From positions 1 through 64,000 of the forward strand of contig PHEH01000010.1 of the NCBI GenBank assembly GCA_002841155.1: a stretch of 64,000 nt of DNA, given 5' to 3'. A program made the position numbers and the translations under genes. The notes beneath the pieces were generated by a model, which had not been told where the DNA came from, did no database searches, and saw only the letters and a program-made list of their open reading frames with translations. Source of the stretch: Alphaproteobacteria bacterium HGW-Alphaproteobacteria-18. GTDB lineage: Bacteria > Pseudomonadota > Alphaproteobacteria > Caulobacterales > Hyphomonadaceae. This document shows, in pieces, positions 49,740 through 57,933 of this stretch (its first letter is position 1; each line of letters starts with the position of its first letter).

Positions 49740-49772
49740 GGCGGCAGGCCTCCCTGATGGGCAAGCCTTGCC

Positions 49773-50156
49773 TCAAGCAACGGCAGAATTGCGGCGGGGA
49801 GGCTTGCCCGAGGCCGCTTCTTCGCCGGAAGCAGCGGCCAGGACAAGCCGCGCAAAGGCGCGCAGATAGCTCATCCCTTCGGGGGTGCGCTCCACGAAGA
49901 TCGAGCGCAGGTCTGTATCATCGGGCAGGCGCCGGATGAAATCGAGGCGTTCCAGCGCGTCCAGGGCACGCGTGACAGCAGGCTTGGCAATGCCCAGATG
50001 CTCTGCCAGGCCGCGCACGGTGTGCGGGCCGGGGGTGAGCGCGATGGTCATGAGGACTGCCTGCTGGCGCGCGGTGAGGTCTGGCGCATCTGAACGCACC
50101 GAGGCCGTGACCGATTTCCGCCAGAGCTCAAGCCCTTCCCGCTCCGACAATTGCAT
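49773..50156 (-). CDS. MarR-family transcriptional regulator
   Basis: 127-residue winged helix regulator: DLTARQQAVLMTIALTPGPHTVRGLAEHLGIAKPAVTRALDALERLDFIRRL is the DNA-binding core. The ATG at 50156 is preferred since GGAGGA lies 9 bases ahead; the ATG at 50165 directly abuts that site. It is co-directional with the NlpC/P60 gene and divergent from zur. C-terminal residues are Ala/Ser-rich. Ligand and targets unknown. Confidence 0.85.
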   Translation of the reverse strand: MQLSEREGLELWRKSVTASVRSDAPDLTARQQAVLMTIALTPGPHTVRGLAEHLGIAKPAVTRALDALERLDFIRRLPDDTDLRSIFVERTPEGMSYLRAFARLVLAAASGEEAASGKPPRRNSAVA

Positions 50157-50286
50157 TCCGGTCATTCCTCCACGCTACGATTATTCCGCTACGAGAAGGA
50201 ATCTCGGGTGATTTGCAGGTAGCGTCCAGTGCCCTGTTGCGGCGCCCCCCCTTCACATTCGCCTCAAAACACCAGACATAAGGGGA

Positions 50287-50772
50287 ATGGCACATTCACA
50301 CGCTCATGATCATGGTTCCGCGAACACGCCTTGCGCCCCGCAGGATGTGGACGCCTTCCTGGCCGAGGCCGAAGCGCTGGTGGCCCGCCAGGGCCAGCGG
50401 ATGACGCGCATCCGCCGCAAGGTGCTGCGCCTGCTGCTGGAGAATGACGGGCCGGCCAAGGCCTATGACCTTCTGGCCAATCTGGACGGAGAGGGCGCGG
50501 CCAAGCCGCCGACCATCTACCGGGCGCTGGACTTCCTTCAGGAGACCGGCCTCGTCCACAAGATCGAGAGCCTCAACGCCTATGTGGCGTGCGGGCATAC
50601 GAGCCATAATCATTCGGCGGTTTTCCTGATCTGCGAGATCTGCCAGAACGCCGAAGAACTTCACGCCGTGGCCACCAGCCAGGCACTCAAGAAAGAAACC
50701 GAAGCCGCAGGCTTCCAGATGACCCGCGCCGTGATCGAAGTGCGCGGGCGCTGCAGGAGATGTAACGCATGA
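50287..50772 (+). CDS. zur: zinc uptake regulator of the Fur family
   Basis: 161 residues. A His-rich N-terminus (AHSHAHDHG) is followed by the winged helix RMTRIRRKVLRLLL and TIYRALDFLQETGLVHKI. The zinc sites CGHTSHNHSAVFLICEIC and GRCRRC (two CxxC pairs) match Zur rather than Fur. It represses zinc importers when zinc is plentiful. It overlaps the following thioesterase gene (ATGA), an unusual operon partner. No znu gene is in the window. Confidence 0.85.
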   Translation: MAHSHAHDHGSANTPCAPQDVDAFLAEAEALVARQGQRMTRIRRKVLRLLLENDGPAKAYDLLANLDGEGAAKPPTIYRALDFLQETGLVHKIESLNAYVACGHTSHNHSAVFLICEICQNAEELHAVATSQALKKETEAAGFQMTRAVIEVRGRCRRCNA

Positions 50773-51692
50773 TCCCACTCTGGCAGGGCAGCTGTAACCA
50801 GTGGGATTGCGATGAGATGGGGCACATGAATGTGCGCATCTATGTCGAGAAACAGCTGGAAGGGCTCGTCACGCTCGCCCATGAGATCGGTTTGCCCGAG
50901 GCATTCCGTCCCAACGCGCCGTCGACCATTCTTCCTGTGGATCAGCATATCCGCTTTGTCCGCGAAGTGCTGCCGGGCAAGCCGCTTTCAATGCGGGGCT
51001 GTATTCTGGAATTTGGGGAATGCGAAGCGCTGATCTATCAGGAACTGCGCCATACCGATGGCAGCCTTTCCGCGGCTTTCCGCACCCGGATTATCCACAT
51101 CGACACCGCCGAAGGCGAGCCCTTCCCCTGGACGGCCAAGACGCGCGCGCGGATGGAACAGCTCTTGGGCGAGACGCCCGAAGAAGCCCTGCCCCGAAGC
51201 TTCGATCCTGACAAGCCGGGCCTACCCACTTCAGAGATCACATTGGATCATGTGGCGTCGGTTGGCGCGCCGCGCATCGGCATGGGCGCGGTTCCGCCCG
51301 GCCATTGCGGGGTGCACGGATGGATGGAACCGTCCTGGTTCATCGGGCGCCTCTCCGACATGGTGCCCAATCTGCTTTACGACTGGCGCATGCGTGTGGG
51401 CACGAGCAGCGGCGGAAAGCGCATGGGCGCGGCGGTTCTGGAATACCGCCTGCGCTATCACCGCTATCCGCGCGCGGGCGACCGGTTTGTTGCCCACTCC
51501 TCCTTTGGCGGCGTGAATGGCAAGACGCACTCGCTCGTTCACTGGGTAATGGACCCGGCGACGGGCGGCCCCTGGGCGACCAGCGAAGTGGTCGCGATCA
51601 CCCTTGATCTGGATGCGCGAAAAGCTGTGGCCGCCCCACCTGAAATGCTGGGCGACCTGGAAAAGATCGCCCCCAAGGGGCTCGGCATCTGA
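50769..51692 (+). CDS. acyl thioesterase, double-hotdog family
   Basis: 307 residues with two hotdog-like halves. The first half opens with WQGSCNQWDCDEMGHMNVRIYVEK, the 4-hydroxybenzoyl-CoA/acyl-ACP thioesterase pattern (Asp and His near MGHMN). The second begins around residue 180 with WMEPSWFIGRLSDMVPN. It likely releases fatty acids or aryl acids from CoA or ACP. The start codon overlaps the zur stop (ATGA), so its translation follows zur. Substrate unknown. Confidence 0.82.
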   Translation: MIPLWQGSCNQWDCDEMGHMNVRIYVEKQLEGLVTLAHEIGLPEAFRPNAPSTILPVDQHIRFVREVLPGKPLSMRGCILEFGECEALIYQELRHTDGSLSAAFRTRIIHIDTAEGEPFPWTAKTRARMEQLLGETPEEALPRSFDPDKPGLPTSEITLDHVASVGAPRIGMGAVPPGHCGVHGWMEPSWFIGRLSDMVPNLLYDWRMRVGTSSGGKRMGAAVLEYRLRYHRYPRAGDRFVAHSSFGGVNGKTHSLVHWVMDPATGGPWATSEVVAITLDLDARKAVAAPPEMLGDLEKIAPKGLGI

Positions 51693-51766
51693 CGCCGCTA
51701 CGGCAGGGATTTACAAATCTTCTCCTGCCCGCTGAAGATGCTGGATCAGAAACCGGGAGAAGACAG

Positions 51767-52054
51767 ATGGCCGCTTATGTAATCCTGATCCGCGAGAAGC
51801 TTCGCAGTGAAGACGCGATGGCCCGTTATGCCAAGGCCGCTGGCGACGCCCGCGGCGATCACAAGATCACGCCGCTCGCCTTCTACGGCAAACATGAAGT
51901 GACCGAAGGGGCCGACGCCGATGGCGTGGTGATCCTCTCCTTCCCGACCATGGCCGAAGCCAAGGCCTGGTATGACAGCCCAGCCTATACAGAAGCGCGC
52001 GCACACCGCTTTCAGGCGGCAGACTATCGCGTGATCTTCGTTGAGGGCGTCTAA
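51767..52054 (+). CDS. DUF1330-family protein
   Basis: 95 residues with a ferredoxin-like alpha+beta fold of the DUF1330/dimeric alpha-beta barrel type: AYVILIREKLR, EVTEGADADGVVILSFPTMAEAKAWYDSPAY, HRFQAADYRVIFVEG. These small proteins form dimers and are often linked to metabolite degradation. GGGAGA before the ATG. A hairpin lies between it and the convergent aminotransferase gene. Function unknown. Confidence 0.85.
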   Translation: MAAYVILIREKLRSEDAMARYAKAAGDARGDHKITPLAFYGKHEVTEGADADGVVILSFPTMAEAKAWYDSPAYTEARAHRFQAADYRVIFVEGV

Positions 52055-52069
52055 CCCCAAAAACTTCCG

Positions 52070-52095
52070 CTCATCCCCGCGCAAGCGGGGATGAG
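52070..52095. terminator. perfect hairpin between convergent genes
   Basis: CTCATCCCCGC-GCAA-GCGGGGATGAG: an 11-base perfect stem with GCAA tetraloop, between the DUF1330 gene and the aminotransferase gene. Without a U-tract it may act as a REP-like bidirectional structure. Confidence 0.55.
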
Positions 52096-52104
52096 CCGGC
52101 TGGC

Positions 52105-53295
52105 TTAGACCAGATACCCTGCCAGAATTTCGGCCAGCCTTGGAATATCGCTGGGGTGAAGCCCGGCGATGTTTATGCGGCCTGAGGAGGGCATGTAGAT
52201 GCCGTCGGCTTCGCGCGCCTTGGCGGTGTCTTCGGCGGAGATGGGCAGCTGGGAAAACATACCGTTCTGTGTCTTGAGGGCAGCGAGCAGGTTTGAGCCC
52301 GAATGGCTGACCAGGGCATCTGACAGCGCTTCGCGCAAGCCGATCATCCGGGTACGCATGGCGGTCAGCTCGGCTTCCCATTCGGCGCGAAGCTCCGGAT
52401 CGTCCAGGATGGTGGCAACGATGCCCGCGCCGTGGGCAGGTGGCATCGACCAGGTGGCGCGGCCCATATCGGCCACATGCGTGGTTGCCGCCGCGATACC
52501 TTCGGCTTCTGCGCCGATGGCGAGGAAGCAGCCCGTGCGCTCCCGGTAGAGCCCGAAATTCTTGGAGCAGGAATAGGAGATAAGCGCTTCGCCCGCTTCC
52601 TCGATGAAGGCGCGCACGCCGTCCATATCCCGGTCAAGGCCGGAAGCGAAACCATGATAGGCAACGTCCAGCAGCGCGATGATGCCTTTATCCTTGCAGA
52701 TCTTTCCAAGCTCGCGCCAGTCGTCCGTTGACGGATCGATACCGGTCGGATTGTGGCAAGGGCCCTGGATAATCACCCCGTCACCGCGCTCGGCGGTGGA
52801 AAGGTCGGCCAGCGCGCCAAGCCGGTAGAACGCCCCGTCGCGGGCATAGGTATAGTCCTTCACCTCAAGGCCGAGGGATTTGACAACGTTGGGGTGGTTT
52901 GGCCAGGTGGGCCGCGACACCCATACCCGGCGCGTGCCCATGCGGCGCATCAGGCCGACACCGAGGAACAGCGCGCCGCACCCACCGGGCGATGTGAAGG
53001 ACAGGACGCGGTTTTCCTTCAGCGCGGGATGATCCTTGCCGAATACGAACGTCTCGATATGGGCGCAGAAATCCGTATTCCCACGCGGGCCTTCATAGAC
53101 CTTGGTGGTCTGGGCGGCGAGCATCTTGGCTTCTGCCTTGCGCACCGCCGAGAGGATCGGCGTCTCGCCCTTCTCGTCCTTGTAGACGCCGACACCGAGA
53201 TCGAACTTCTCACTGCGCTCATCGGCGCGGTAGGCCGTCATCAGGCCGAGGAGAGCGTCAGGTGGGAGTGTGGAGAGCGGCGAGAAATGAGACAT
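52105..53295 (-). CDS. tyrB: aromatic-amino-acid aminotransferase
   Basis: 396-residue class I aminotransferase of the AspC/TyrB group. It opens LPPDALLGLMTAYRAD and KFDLGVGVYKDE, and the PLP lysine is in SYSCSKNFGLYRERTG near residue 246. NPTG appears as HNPTGIDPS. It probably makes Phe and Tyr from phenylpyruvate/4-hydroxyphenylpyruvate, completing the pheA route nearby; aspartate activity is equally possible. Single gene on the minus strand. Confidence 0.92.
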   Translation of the reverse strand: MSHFSPLSTLPPDALLGLMTAYRADERSEKFDLGVGVYKDEKGETPILSAVRKAEAKMLAAQTTKVYEGPRGNTDFCAHIETFVFGKDHPALKENRVLSFTSPGGCGALFLGVGLMRRMGTRRVWVSRPTWPNHPNVVKSLGLEVKDYTYARDGAFYRLGALADLSTAERGDGVIIQGPCHNPTGIDPSTDDWRELGKICKDKGIIALLDVAYHGFASGLDRDMDGVRAFIEEAGEALISYSCSKNFGLYRERTGCFLAIGAEAEGIAAATTHVADMGRATWSMPPAHGAGIVATILDDPELRAEWEAELTAMRTRMIGLREALSDALVSHSGSNLLAALKTQNGMFSQLPISAEDTAKAREADGIYMPSSGRINIAGLHPSDIPRLAEILAGYLV

Positions 53296-53385
53296 GAGGA
53301 GAGGGCCTTCCGTTTCTTTCGCGCTGACCCGTATCGGCTTTCTGCCGCATAATAAACCCCGGCAGGCGACCTCAATGCGGACAGA

Positions 53386-53985
53386 CTATGCCGAATACCT
53401 CAGGCCGCGCAAAATCTGCTCGAAGGTGGAGAACAGATCATCTGAGGTGACATCCTTGTAGCCGGAGGAAAGCGCAAAACCGGCCCCATTCAGAGCAGCT
53501 TGCAGGAGAACCGCAGCGGGGCGGATGCGCTCTTCCGGCAGGAGGCCCTGGCGGGCAAGCCAGGTCGCTCCCTGGGTCATGTTGTTCATGCCGAGCTTGA
53601 AGTCGAGCTCATGCCAGCGGGCCATACCGAGCACCGAAGGGCCGTCGATCAGCACAATGGTCTGGTAGTCCGGCCGAGTTGCCCATTGCAGATAGACACG
53701 GCAACCGGCCAGGAAAGCCGCGTAAGGGTCATCCTTCGAGCGGGCAGCGATGGCAGCGGTGCGGGCGGCAGCATCCATTTCGAGCTGGAGCGCGGTCCAG
53801 ACTTCGAGGAACAGGACTTCCTTACTGCTAAAATAATGAAACAGGGCGCCCTTGGTCGTGCCCGCACCGGCGGCGACACTGGCGACACTGGTGCCAGCAA
53901 ATCCTTGAGTTGCAAAAGATTTACGTGCCGCACGCAGCAATGCTTCGCGCGTTTCAGCGGCCTGTTCTCTACTGCGTTTCGGCAT
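53386..53985 (-). CDS. TetR/AcrR-family transcriptional regulator
   Basis: 199 residues. HTH: RKSFATQGFAGTSVASVAAGAGTTKGALFHYFSSKEVLFLEVW. The ATG at 53985 is preferred because AAGAGG lies 7 bases ahead; an upstream GTG is too close to it. A perfect palindrome CATACC-AGT-GGTATG lies 23 bases upstream (54008), consistent with autoregulation. The ligand domain has no signature. No divergent protein gene follows; instead, terminators suggest small RNAs. Confidence 0.87.
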   Translation of the reverse strand: MPKRSREQAAETREALLRAARKSFATQGFAGTSVASVAAGAGTTKGALFHYFSSKEVLFLEVWTALQLEMDAAARTAAIAARSKDDPYAAFLAGCRVYLQWATRPDYQTIVLIDGPSVLGMARWHELDFKLGMNNMTQGATWLARQGLLPEERIRPAAVLLQAALNGAGFALSSGYKDVTSDDLFSTFEQILRGLRYSA

Positions 53986-54007
53986 CCCCACACCTCTTGC
54001 GTCTCAC

Positions 54008-54022
54008 CATACCAGTGGTATG
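54008..54022. promoter_or_regulatory. palindromic TetR operator candidate
   Basis: CATACC and GGTATG, perfect inverted repeat with a 3-base spacer, directly upstream of the TetR gene. It would also sit over the promoter of any divergent plus-strand transcript. Confidence 0.55.
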
Positions 54023-54029
54023 TAAAAAG

Positions 54030-54175
54030 GGTAACCTTTTTTTGGTTGCGGGCTCTTCGGAGCCCACGCTGCTCACTTGAGAATATGCAGGCTGGGTAAC
54101 GCCGGTGGACGGCACGGACGGCATTGCATAGCCGCGAAGCGCTTCGGGAGGAGGAGCCTTCGCGGCTTTTTTTTG
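54030..54175 (+). ncRNA. candidate small RNA 1 (TetR-divergent)
   Basis: About 145 bases with no open frame of note but two hairpins. The first is GGGCTC-TTCG-GAGCCC (UUCG tetraloop, near 54049). The last is a strong terminator at 54130-54174 whose loop holds GGGAGGAGGAG, a sequence able to pair with CCUCC. A + strand transcript must end here though no + strand gene is upstream. Existence and start site are inferred. Confidence 0.4.
54130..54174 (+). terminator. Rho-independent terminator without a protein gene
   Basis: AGCCGCGAAG pairs with CTTCGCGGCT (10 perfect pairs) around an 18-base loop, followed by eight Ts. No plus-strand protein gene ends upstream. Confidence 0.75.
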
Positions 54176-54181
54176 CCTTGG

Positions 54182-54375
54182 TCTAAGTTTGGGGTCTGAG
54201 TTTAGCAGCAGCCAGAAACGGTCCTGAACCACCCCTGCAACGGTTGTTATCAGCGGTTCAGACTGGCATGATTACTCATATTTTAAGGGCGGGGGTGCGA
54301 GGCCTCAAAAGCTGCGCACTTCCACAATGGGGAATGGCCCTTGGCGGCTCTCGCTTTGCGGCGAGGGCCGTTTTC
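54182..54375 (+). ncRNA. candidate small RNA 2
   Basis: The second plus-strand terminator (54345-54374) ends a region of about 170 bases with a CTGAACC/GGTTCAG pairing (54220-54262). Alternatively the first transcript reads through. No promoter was identified with confidence. Confidence 0.25.
54345..54374 (+). terminator. second plus-strand terminator
   Basis: CGGCTCTCGC pairs with GCGAGGGCCG (one U-G pair) around TTTGCG, then TTTTCATTT. The T-run touches the stop codon of the minus-strand M48 gene; on the minus strand no U-tract follows. Confidence 0.6.
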
Positions 54376-55345
54376 ATTTCAGGTTTCCGCAGCGGCGCTC
54401 ATATTCCCTGATGGCGTCTGGCATCCATTTTCGGAAGTTTTCGGCCCGAGTCGCTGATGCAGGATGCGTGCTCATCCATTCGGGCGGGCGCTGGCCGCCG
54501 CCGATCTCGCCCATCCGCTCCCAGAGCTCAGGCGCCTCACGCGGATCGTAACAGGCGCGCACCAGGAGATCGAGGCCGATCTTGTCAGCTTGCGTCTCAT
54601 GATCGCGCGAGAAGGCGAGGAAGCCGCCCTGGGTCGCGACGCCGAACGCCTGCATCACGGCCATACGCTGGCCCGCGTCCATATCCCCTACCCCAACCGC
54701 GAGGGCGACCTGGCCAATCTGCATCATCTGCTGCGTGCTCATCCGCGCGGCGCCGTGATGGGCCAGCGCGTGGCCGATCTCATGGCCCATGACGACGGCA
54801 AGCTTGTTCTCATCGGCGACATCCTCAAGCGTGACGCGGCCATCATAGTTTCCCGTGATGTCAAGGATGCCGGTATAGACCGCCACATAACCACCCGGCA
54901 GACAGAAGGCGTTGGGCGTGGGCGAGTCGACGACATAATAGGTCCAGTCGAACTGCTCCACGACACCGGGCATGTTGTAGCCTTGGGTGCGGTAATCGTT
55001 TTCAAGCTCCAATGCAGCGCGTTGCAACCGCTCGCCAATGCCGCGCACTTTCTCCGTCAGTATGCGCGCATCCCCCTGGCAGCTGGCTTCATCGGCGCAA
55101 AGGACGGTGTTGCCCTGGCTATGCTCCTGCTGGAGGATCTGCATGTAGGACTGCTGGCCGAGCTTTATCTCCTGCGGGATCGAGAGCGTATTGAACTGCT
55201 TCTTGCCGGGGGCGAAGGGCACTTCTTTCTGGTTCGCCTGCCAGTAGATGAAGAGACCGATCAAGGCGATGAGGATGATGCCCCCGCGCCCCCGCGCCAG
55301 ATCGCCAAGGCCGTTTGCGCGGATAGGCTGCTGAGACGGCTGCAT
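54374..55345 (-). CDS. M48-type zinc metalloprotease, membrane anchored
   Basis: 323 residues from the ATG at 55345 (MQPSQQPIRANG), which has CAGGAGCG ahead. One N-terminal membrane helix (GIILIALIGLFIYWQ, about residues 22-36), then a catalytic region with HEIGHALAHHG near residue 183 (HExxH zinc site) and the downstream EtQADKIGLDLLV acid. This matches M48 peptidases of the periplasmic protein-quality type (BepA/LoiP-like). It stands alone between the small-RNA region and an MBL gene. Confidence 0.87.
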   Translation of the reverse strand: MQPSQQPIRANGLGDLARGRGGIILIALIGLFIYWQANQKEVPFAPGKKQFNTLSIPQEIKLGQQSYMQILQQEHSQGNTVLCADEASCQGDARILTEKVRGIGERLQRAALELENDYRTQGYNMPGVVEQFDWTYYVVDSPTPNAFCLPGGYVAVYTGILDITGNYDGRVTLEDVADENKLAVVMGHEIGHALAHHGAARMSTQQMMQIGQVALAVGVGDMDAGQRMAVMQAFGVATQGGFLAFSRDHETQADKIGLDLLVRACYDPREAPELWERMGEIGGGQRPPEWMSTHPASATRAENFRKWMPDAIREYERRCGNLK

Positions 55346-55459
55346 CGCTGGGCGCTCCTGAAGAAAACATGTCGCCAACTTAGTTAACCCAGCGTCCGGC
55401 GAGCGAAAAGACGGGAGAGGCTGCATTGCGAAGCGGGCCGGGATCGCTATGTTTCCCCG

Positions 55460-56194
55460 ATGACCGAGCAGACCCCCGCCCCGAAACTCGAGATCCGGAT
55501 CATTCCGGTGACCCCGCTGCAACAGAATACGTCGATGATCTGGTCAACGCAGACCATGGAAGGCGTGTTCGTGGACCCCGGTGGGGAGGTCGACAAGCTG
55601 ATGCAGGCGGCCGATCATTTCGGCGTCAAGATCGTCGCCGTCTGGCTGACGCATGGCCACCTTGACCATGTGGGCGCCGCCACCGCCATCAAGGAGCGCA
55701 CCGGCTGCCCGATCATCGGCCCGCACAAGGACGACCAGTGGCTGCTGGACGAGGTGGAAGCCAGCGGCGCCCGTTATGGCATCCGCGACGGGAAGAATGT
55801 CACGCCCGACCGTTATCTGGACGATGGCGACACGCTGGAGCTTGCCGGCAACACATTCGGCGTCGCCCACTGCCCCGGCCATACGCCCGGCCATGTCGTG
55901 ATCTATCATCCCGAAGGCGCGCTGGCCTTTGTCGGTGACGTGCTGTTCCGCGGCTCTGTCGGGCGCACGGATTTTCCGCGTGGTAATCATCAGCAGCTGA
56001 TCGATTCCATTACCCAGAAGCTGTGGCCACTGGGCAATGAGATGCGCTTTGTGCCGGGCCATGGCCCGCTTTCCACCTTCGGGCAGGAACGCCAGGACAA
56101 CCCCTTCGTCGCGGACGCTGTGACTGGATATAACGGCGCAGAAAAGTGCGAAGTCGATCTCATCAGCCAGCGCACCTCCAAACGCTGGAGCTGA
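55460..56194 (+). CDS. metallo-beta-lactamase-fold hydrolase (GloB-like)
   Basis: 244 residues. THGHLDHVGAA is the HxHxDH zinc motif, followed by CPGHTPGHVVIYH, FVGDVLFRGSVGRTDFPRG and FVPGHGPLSTF. These match glyoxalase II-type hydrolases that cleave thioesters. The C-terminal glutathione-binding helical domain of true GloB seems reduced, so the substrate may differ. Divergent from the M48 gene and followed after 74 bases by a small lipoprotein. Confidence 0.88.
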   Translation: MTEQTPAPKLEIRIIPVTPLQQNTSMIWSTQTMEGVFVDPGGEVDKLMQAADHFGVKIVAVWLTHGHLDHVGAATAIKERTGCPIIGPHKDDQWLLDEVEASGARYGIRDGKNVTPDRYLDDGDTLELAGNTFGVAHCPGHTPGHVVIYHPEGALAFVGDVLFRGSVGRTDFPRGNHQQLIDSITQKLWPLGNEMRFVPGHGPLSTFGQERQDNPFVADAVTGYNGAEKCEVDLISQRTSKRWS

Positions 56195-56268
56195 ACTCCC
56201 TGTAATAACCGGAACCAACCGGGCGGGCGCACGTTTTCCCTGTCAGTAGACACGGAAAGGAACGACCC

Positions 56269-56613
56269 ATGATTGCATATCTCAAAGTCGCCGCAATTGG
56301 CGCAGGCGCCCTTGCAATGGCGGCCTGTACATCCTCGGGCACTGCTGAACGCAACGCTGCTGTCGGCGCCGGTCTTGGCGCGGTAGCCGGCGCGGCGATC
56401 GGGAACAATGTCGGGGATGGCGATGCCAAACGCGGCGCGGCGATTGGCGCAGCTGTTGGCGGTGTGGCCGGCGCAGTGCGCGGCTGCAACCAGGCCGGCG
56501 ATTGCGGCACCGGCAAACGCCCCGCCAATTACGATCCGTACAACTATGATTCGGATGGTGATGGCGTTGTGGATGCCCGCGACCGTTACCCGGACGATCC
56601 GCGCCGCTGGTAA
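56269..56613 (+). CDS. glycine-zipper lipoprotein with Ca-binding-like tail
   Basis: 114 residues. Lipobox AMAACTSS, then a glycine zipper (AAVGAGLGAVAGAAIGNN and RGAAIGAAVGGVAGAVRG) like the outer-membrane YMGG/OmpA-associated proteins. The C-terminus has DSDGDGVVDARDRYPDDP, resembling thrombospondin type 3 repeats that bind calcium. GGAAAGG lies before the ATG. The fusion of zipper and calcium-type tail in one short protein is noteworthy. Function inferred only as an envelope protein. Confidence 0.78.
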   Translation: MIAYLKVAAIGAGALAMAACTSSGTAERNAAVGAGLGAVAGAAIGNNVGDGDAKRGAAIGAAVGGVAGAVRGCNQAGDCGTGKRPANYDPYNYDSDGDGVVDARDRYPDDPRRW

Positions 56614-56696
56614 CGCCGCAGACGGAATATCTGATAGCCACGAAGGCCCTGTTCCCCACCTCAGAGGAGCAGGGCCTCTTTCATGGACGGGCCGCT

Positions 56697-57932
56697 CTAT
56701 CGGGGCTGGGCTTCGAATTCTGCGATCTTGTCGTTCAGCATCTTTCGCAGCATCTCGTAGAGCCAGTTCGGCGCACCGGGCAGGCCGGCGGTTTCGGGCG
56801 TACGGACAAACCCTTCCTGGAAGGCGGTCAAGCCTTCACTGATGGCGCGGCGCCCAGCAATCGGCTGATCGGCATCGTCGGCTACACCGGCAAGGGCTGT
56901 CACATACCGCATGAAGGCAACGCGGGCAGCCGTCGCATCGGAACTCTCGGCATCCGTGACACCGGCCGCCAGCGGCGACCAGTTTCGGCTCATCTCCAAA
57001 GCGATTGAATAGGCCACACTTTCGGTACCCACATGCTCGGGCCTGAACCAGTCCGCCTGCGGAATTTCGGTATAGGTGCCTAGAAAAACAAGCTTGACCT
57101 TGTGCTCTTCCAGCATCTTCTGCAACGACTTTTCGTTGGACTCAAACCAGACGCCAAAGGGCGGTTTATTCTCGCCGAGAAACTGGCGTGAATCGATATA
57201 GGCTTCGCGCAAAGCCCATTGAATGCGCTCAGGCTCGGTGATCGTCCCTGTCTCGACCTGCCGCACCAGCTTGTTTGCCCGTTGCGCGAGGACGTTCCAG
57301 TCGGTGCGTTCCTCAGAGAGGCGGCAGACATTGGCAATTGATGTCAGCAGGCGCAGGGATGCGGGGCTGGTCGCAAACCGGAAATTGCTGGCATTGGTTG
57401 CTATCGCCTTACTGACATAGTCGCATTCGAACGGCGGCGGATTGTCCGAGGCGAGCGGATGGACGCGGCCCGCATCCGCCTGGCGAAGCATGGCTTGGAC
57501 GAACGGCTCTACAAGCCCCGACCATTCAGTATAGGCGAGCCGGATCGCGCCATGCTGGAAGTTCTCCGGGTAGTTATCCCGGAAGGCCAGCACATGCGCC
57601 GCTGCACGTTCGATATGGGTAAAGGCCTCATGCTTGTCTGCTGTGCTCTGCGCCTTTCCGGCAAGCGAAGCCTCAAAACGCTCGAGCGCCTTGATTTCAG
57701 CGCCAGCGGCAATGATCCGTATCCACGCCGTATCCGGGCACGCCGTCGCGGCAGCATCAATTTCGCGCTTCCGGGTATAAAACTCAGGCGATGGTGTCGA
57801 CGGCGTCGCCACCTGCCGATAGGCGTCTACAGCGCCAACGATCTTTTCAGGGCCGCAGGTCTCGGCAGCCGCGGCGGCGCTAGCCAGAACTGAAATGGCC
57901 GCAAGGGTAGCGGCTTTCATCGTACGGATCAT
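56697..57932 (-). CDS. exported protein of unknown family, paralogue 1
   Basis: 411 residues with a signal peptide (LAAISVLASAAAAAETC). Mostly helical with four cysteines that line up with those of the gene at 57934 (TCGPE, ACPDTAW, FECDY, VCRLS). Shared motifs: VHPLASDNPPP, ITEPERIQWAL, EMSRNWSPLAAG and NWLYEMLRK. GGGAGG precedes the start, which is 1 base beyond the upstream stop, so the genes are co-transcribed. No known domain was recognised. Confidence 0.72.
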   Translation of the reverse strand: MIRTMKAATLAAISVLASAAAAAETCGPEKIVGAVDAYRQVATPSTPSPEFYTRKREIDAAATACPDTAWIRIIAAGAEIKALERFEASLAGKAQSTADKHEAFTHIERAAAHVLAFRDNYPENFQHGAIRLAYTEWSGLVEPFVQAMLRQADAGRVHPLASDNPPPFECDYVSKAIATNASNFRFATSPASLRLLTSIANVCRLSEERTDWNVLAQRANKLVRQVETGTITEPERIQWALREAYIDSRQFLGENKPPFGVWFESNEKSLQKMLEEHKVKLVFLGTYTEIPQADWFRPEHVGTESVAYSIALEMSRNWSPLAAGVTDAESSDATAARVAFMRYVTALAGVADDADQPIAGRRAISEGLTAFQEGFVRTPETAGLPGAPNWLYEMLRKMLNDKIAEFEAQPR

Positions 57933-57933
57933 G

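Noticed and set aside
54327-54551. Open frame on the plus strand at the end of the M48 gene
   Set aside because: It overlaps the conserved C-terminus of the M48 gene in antisense and spans the terminator hairpin.
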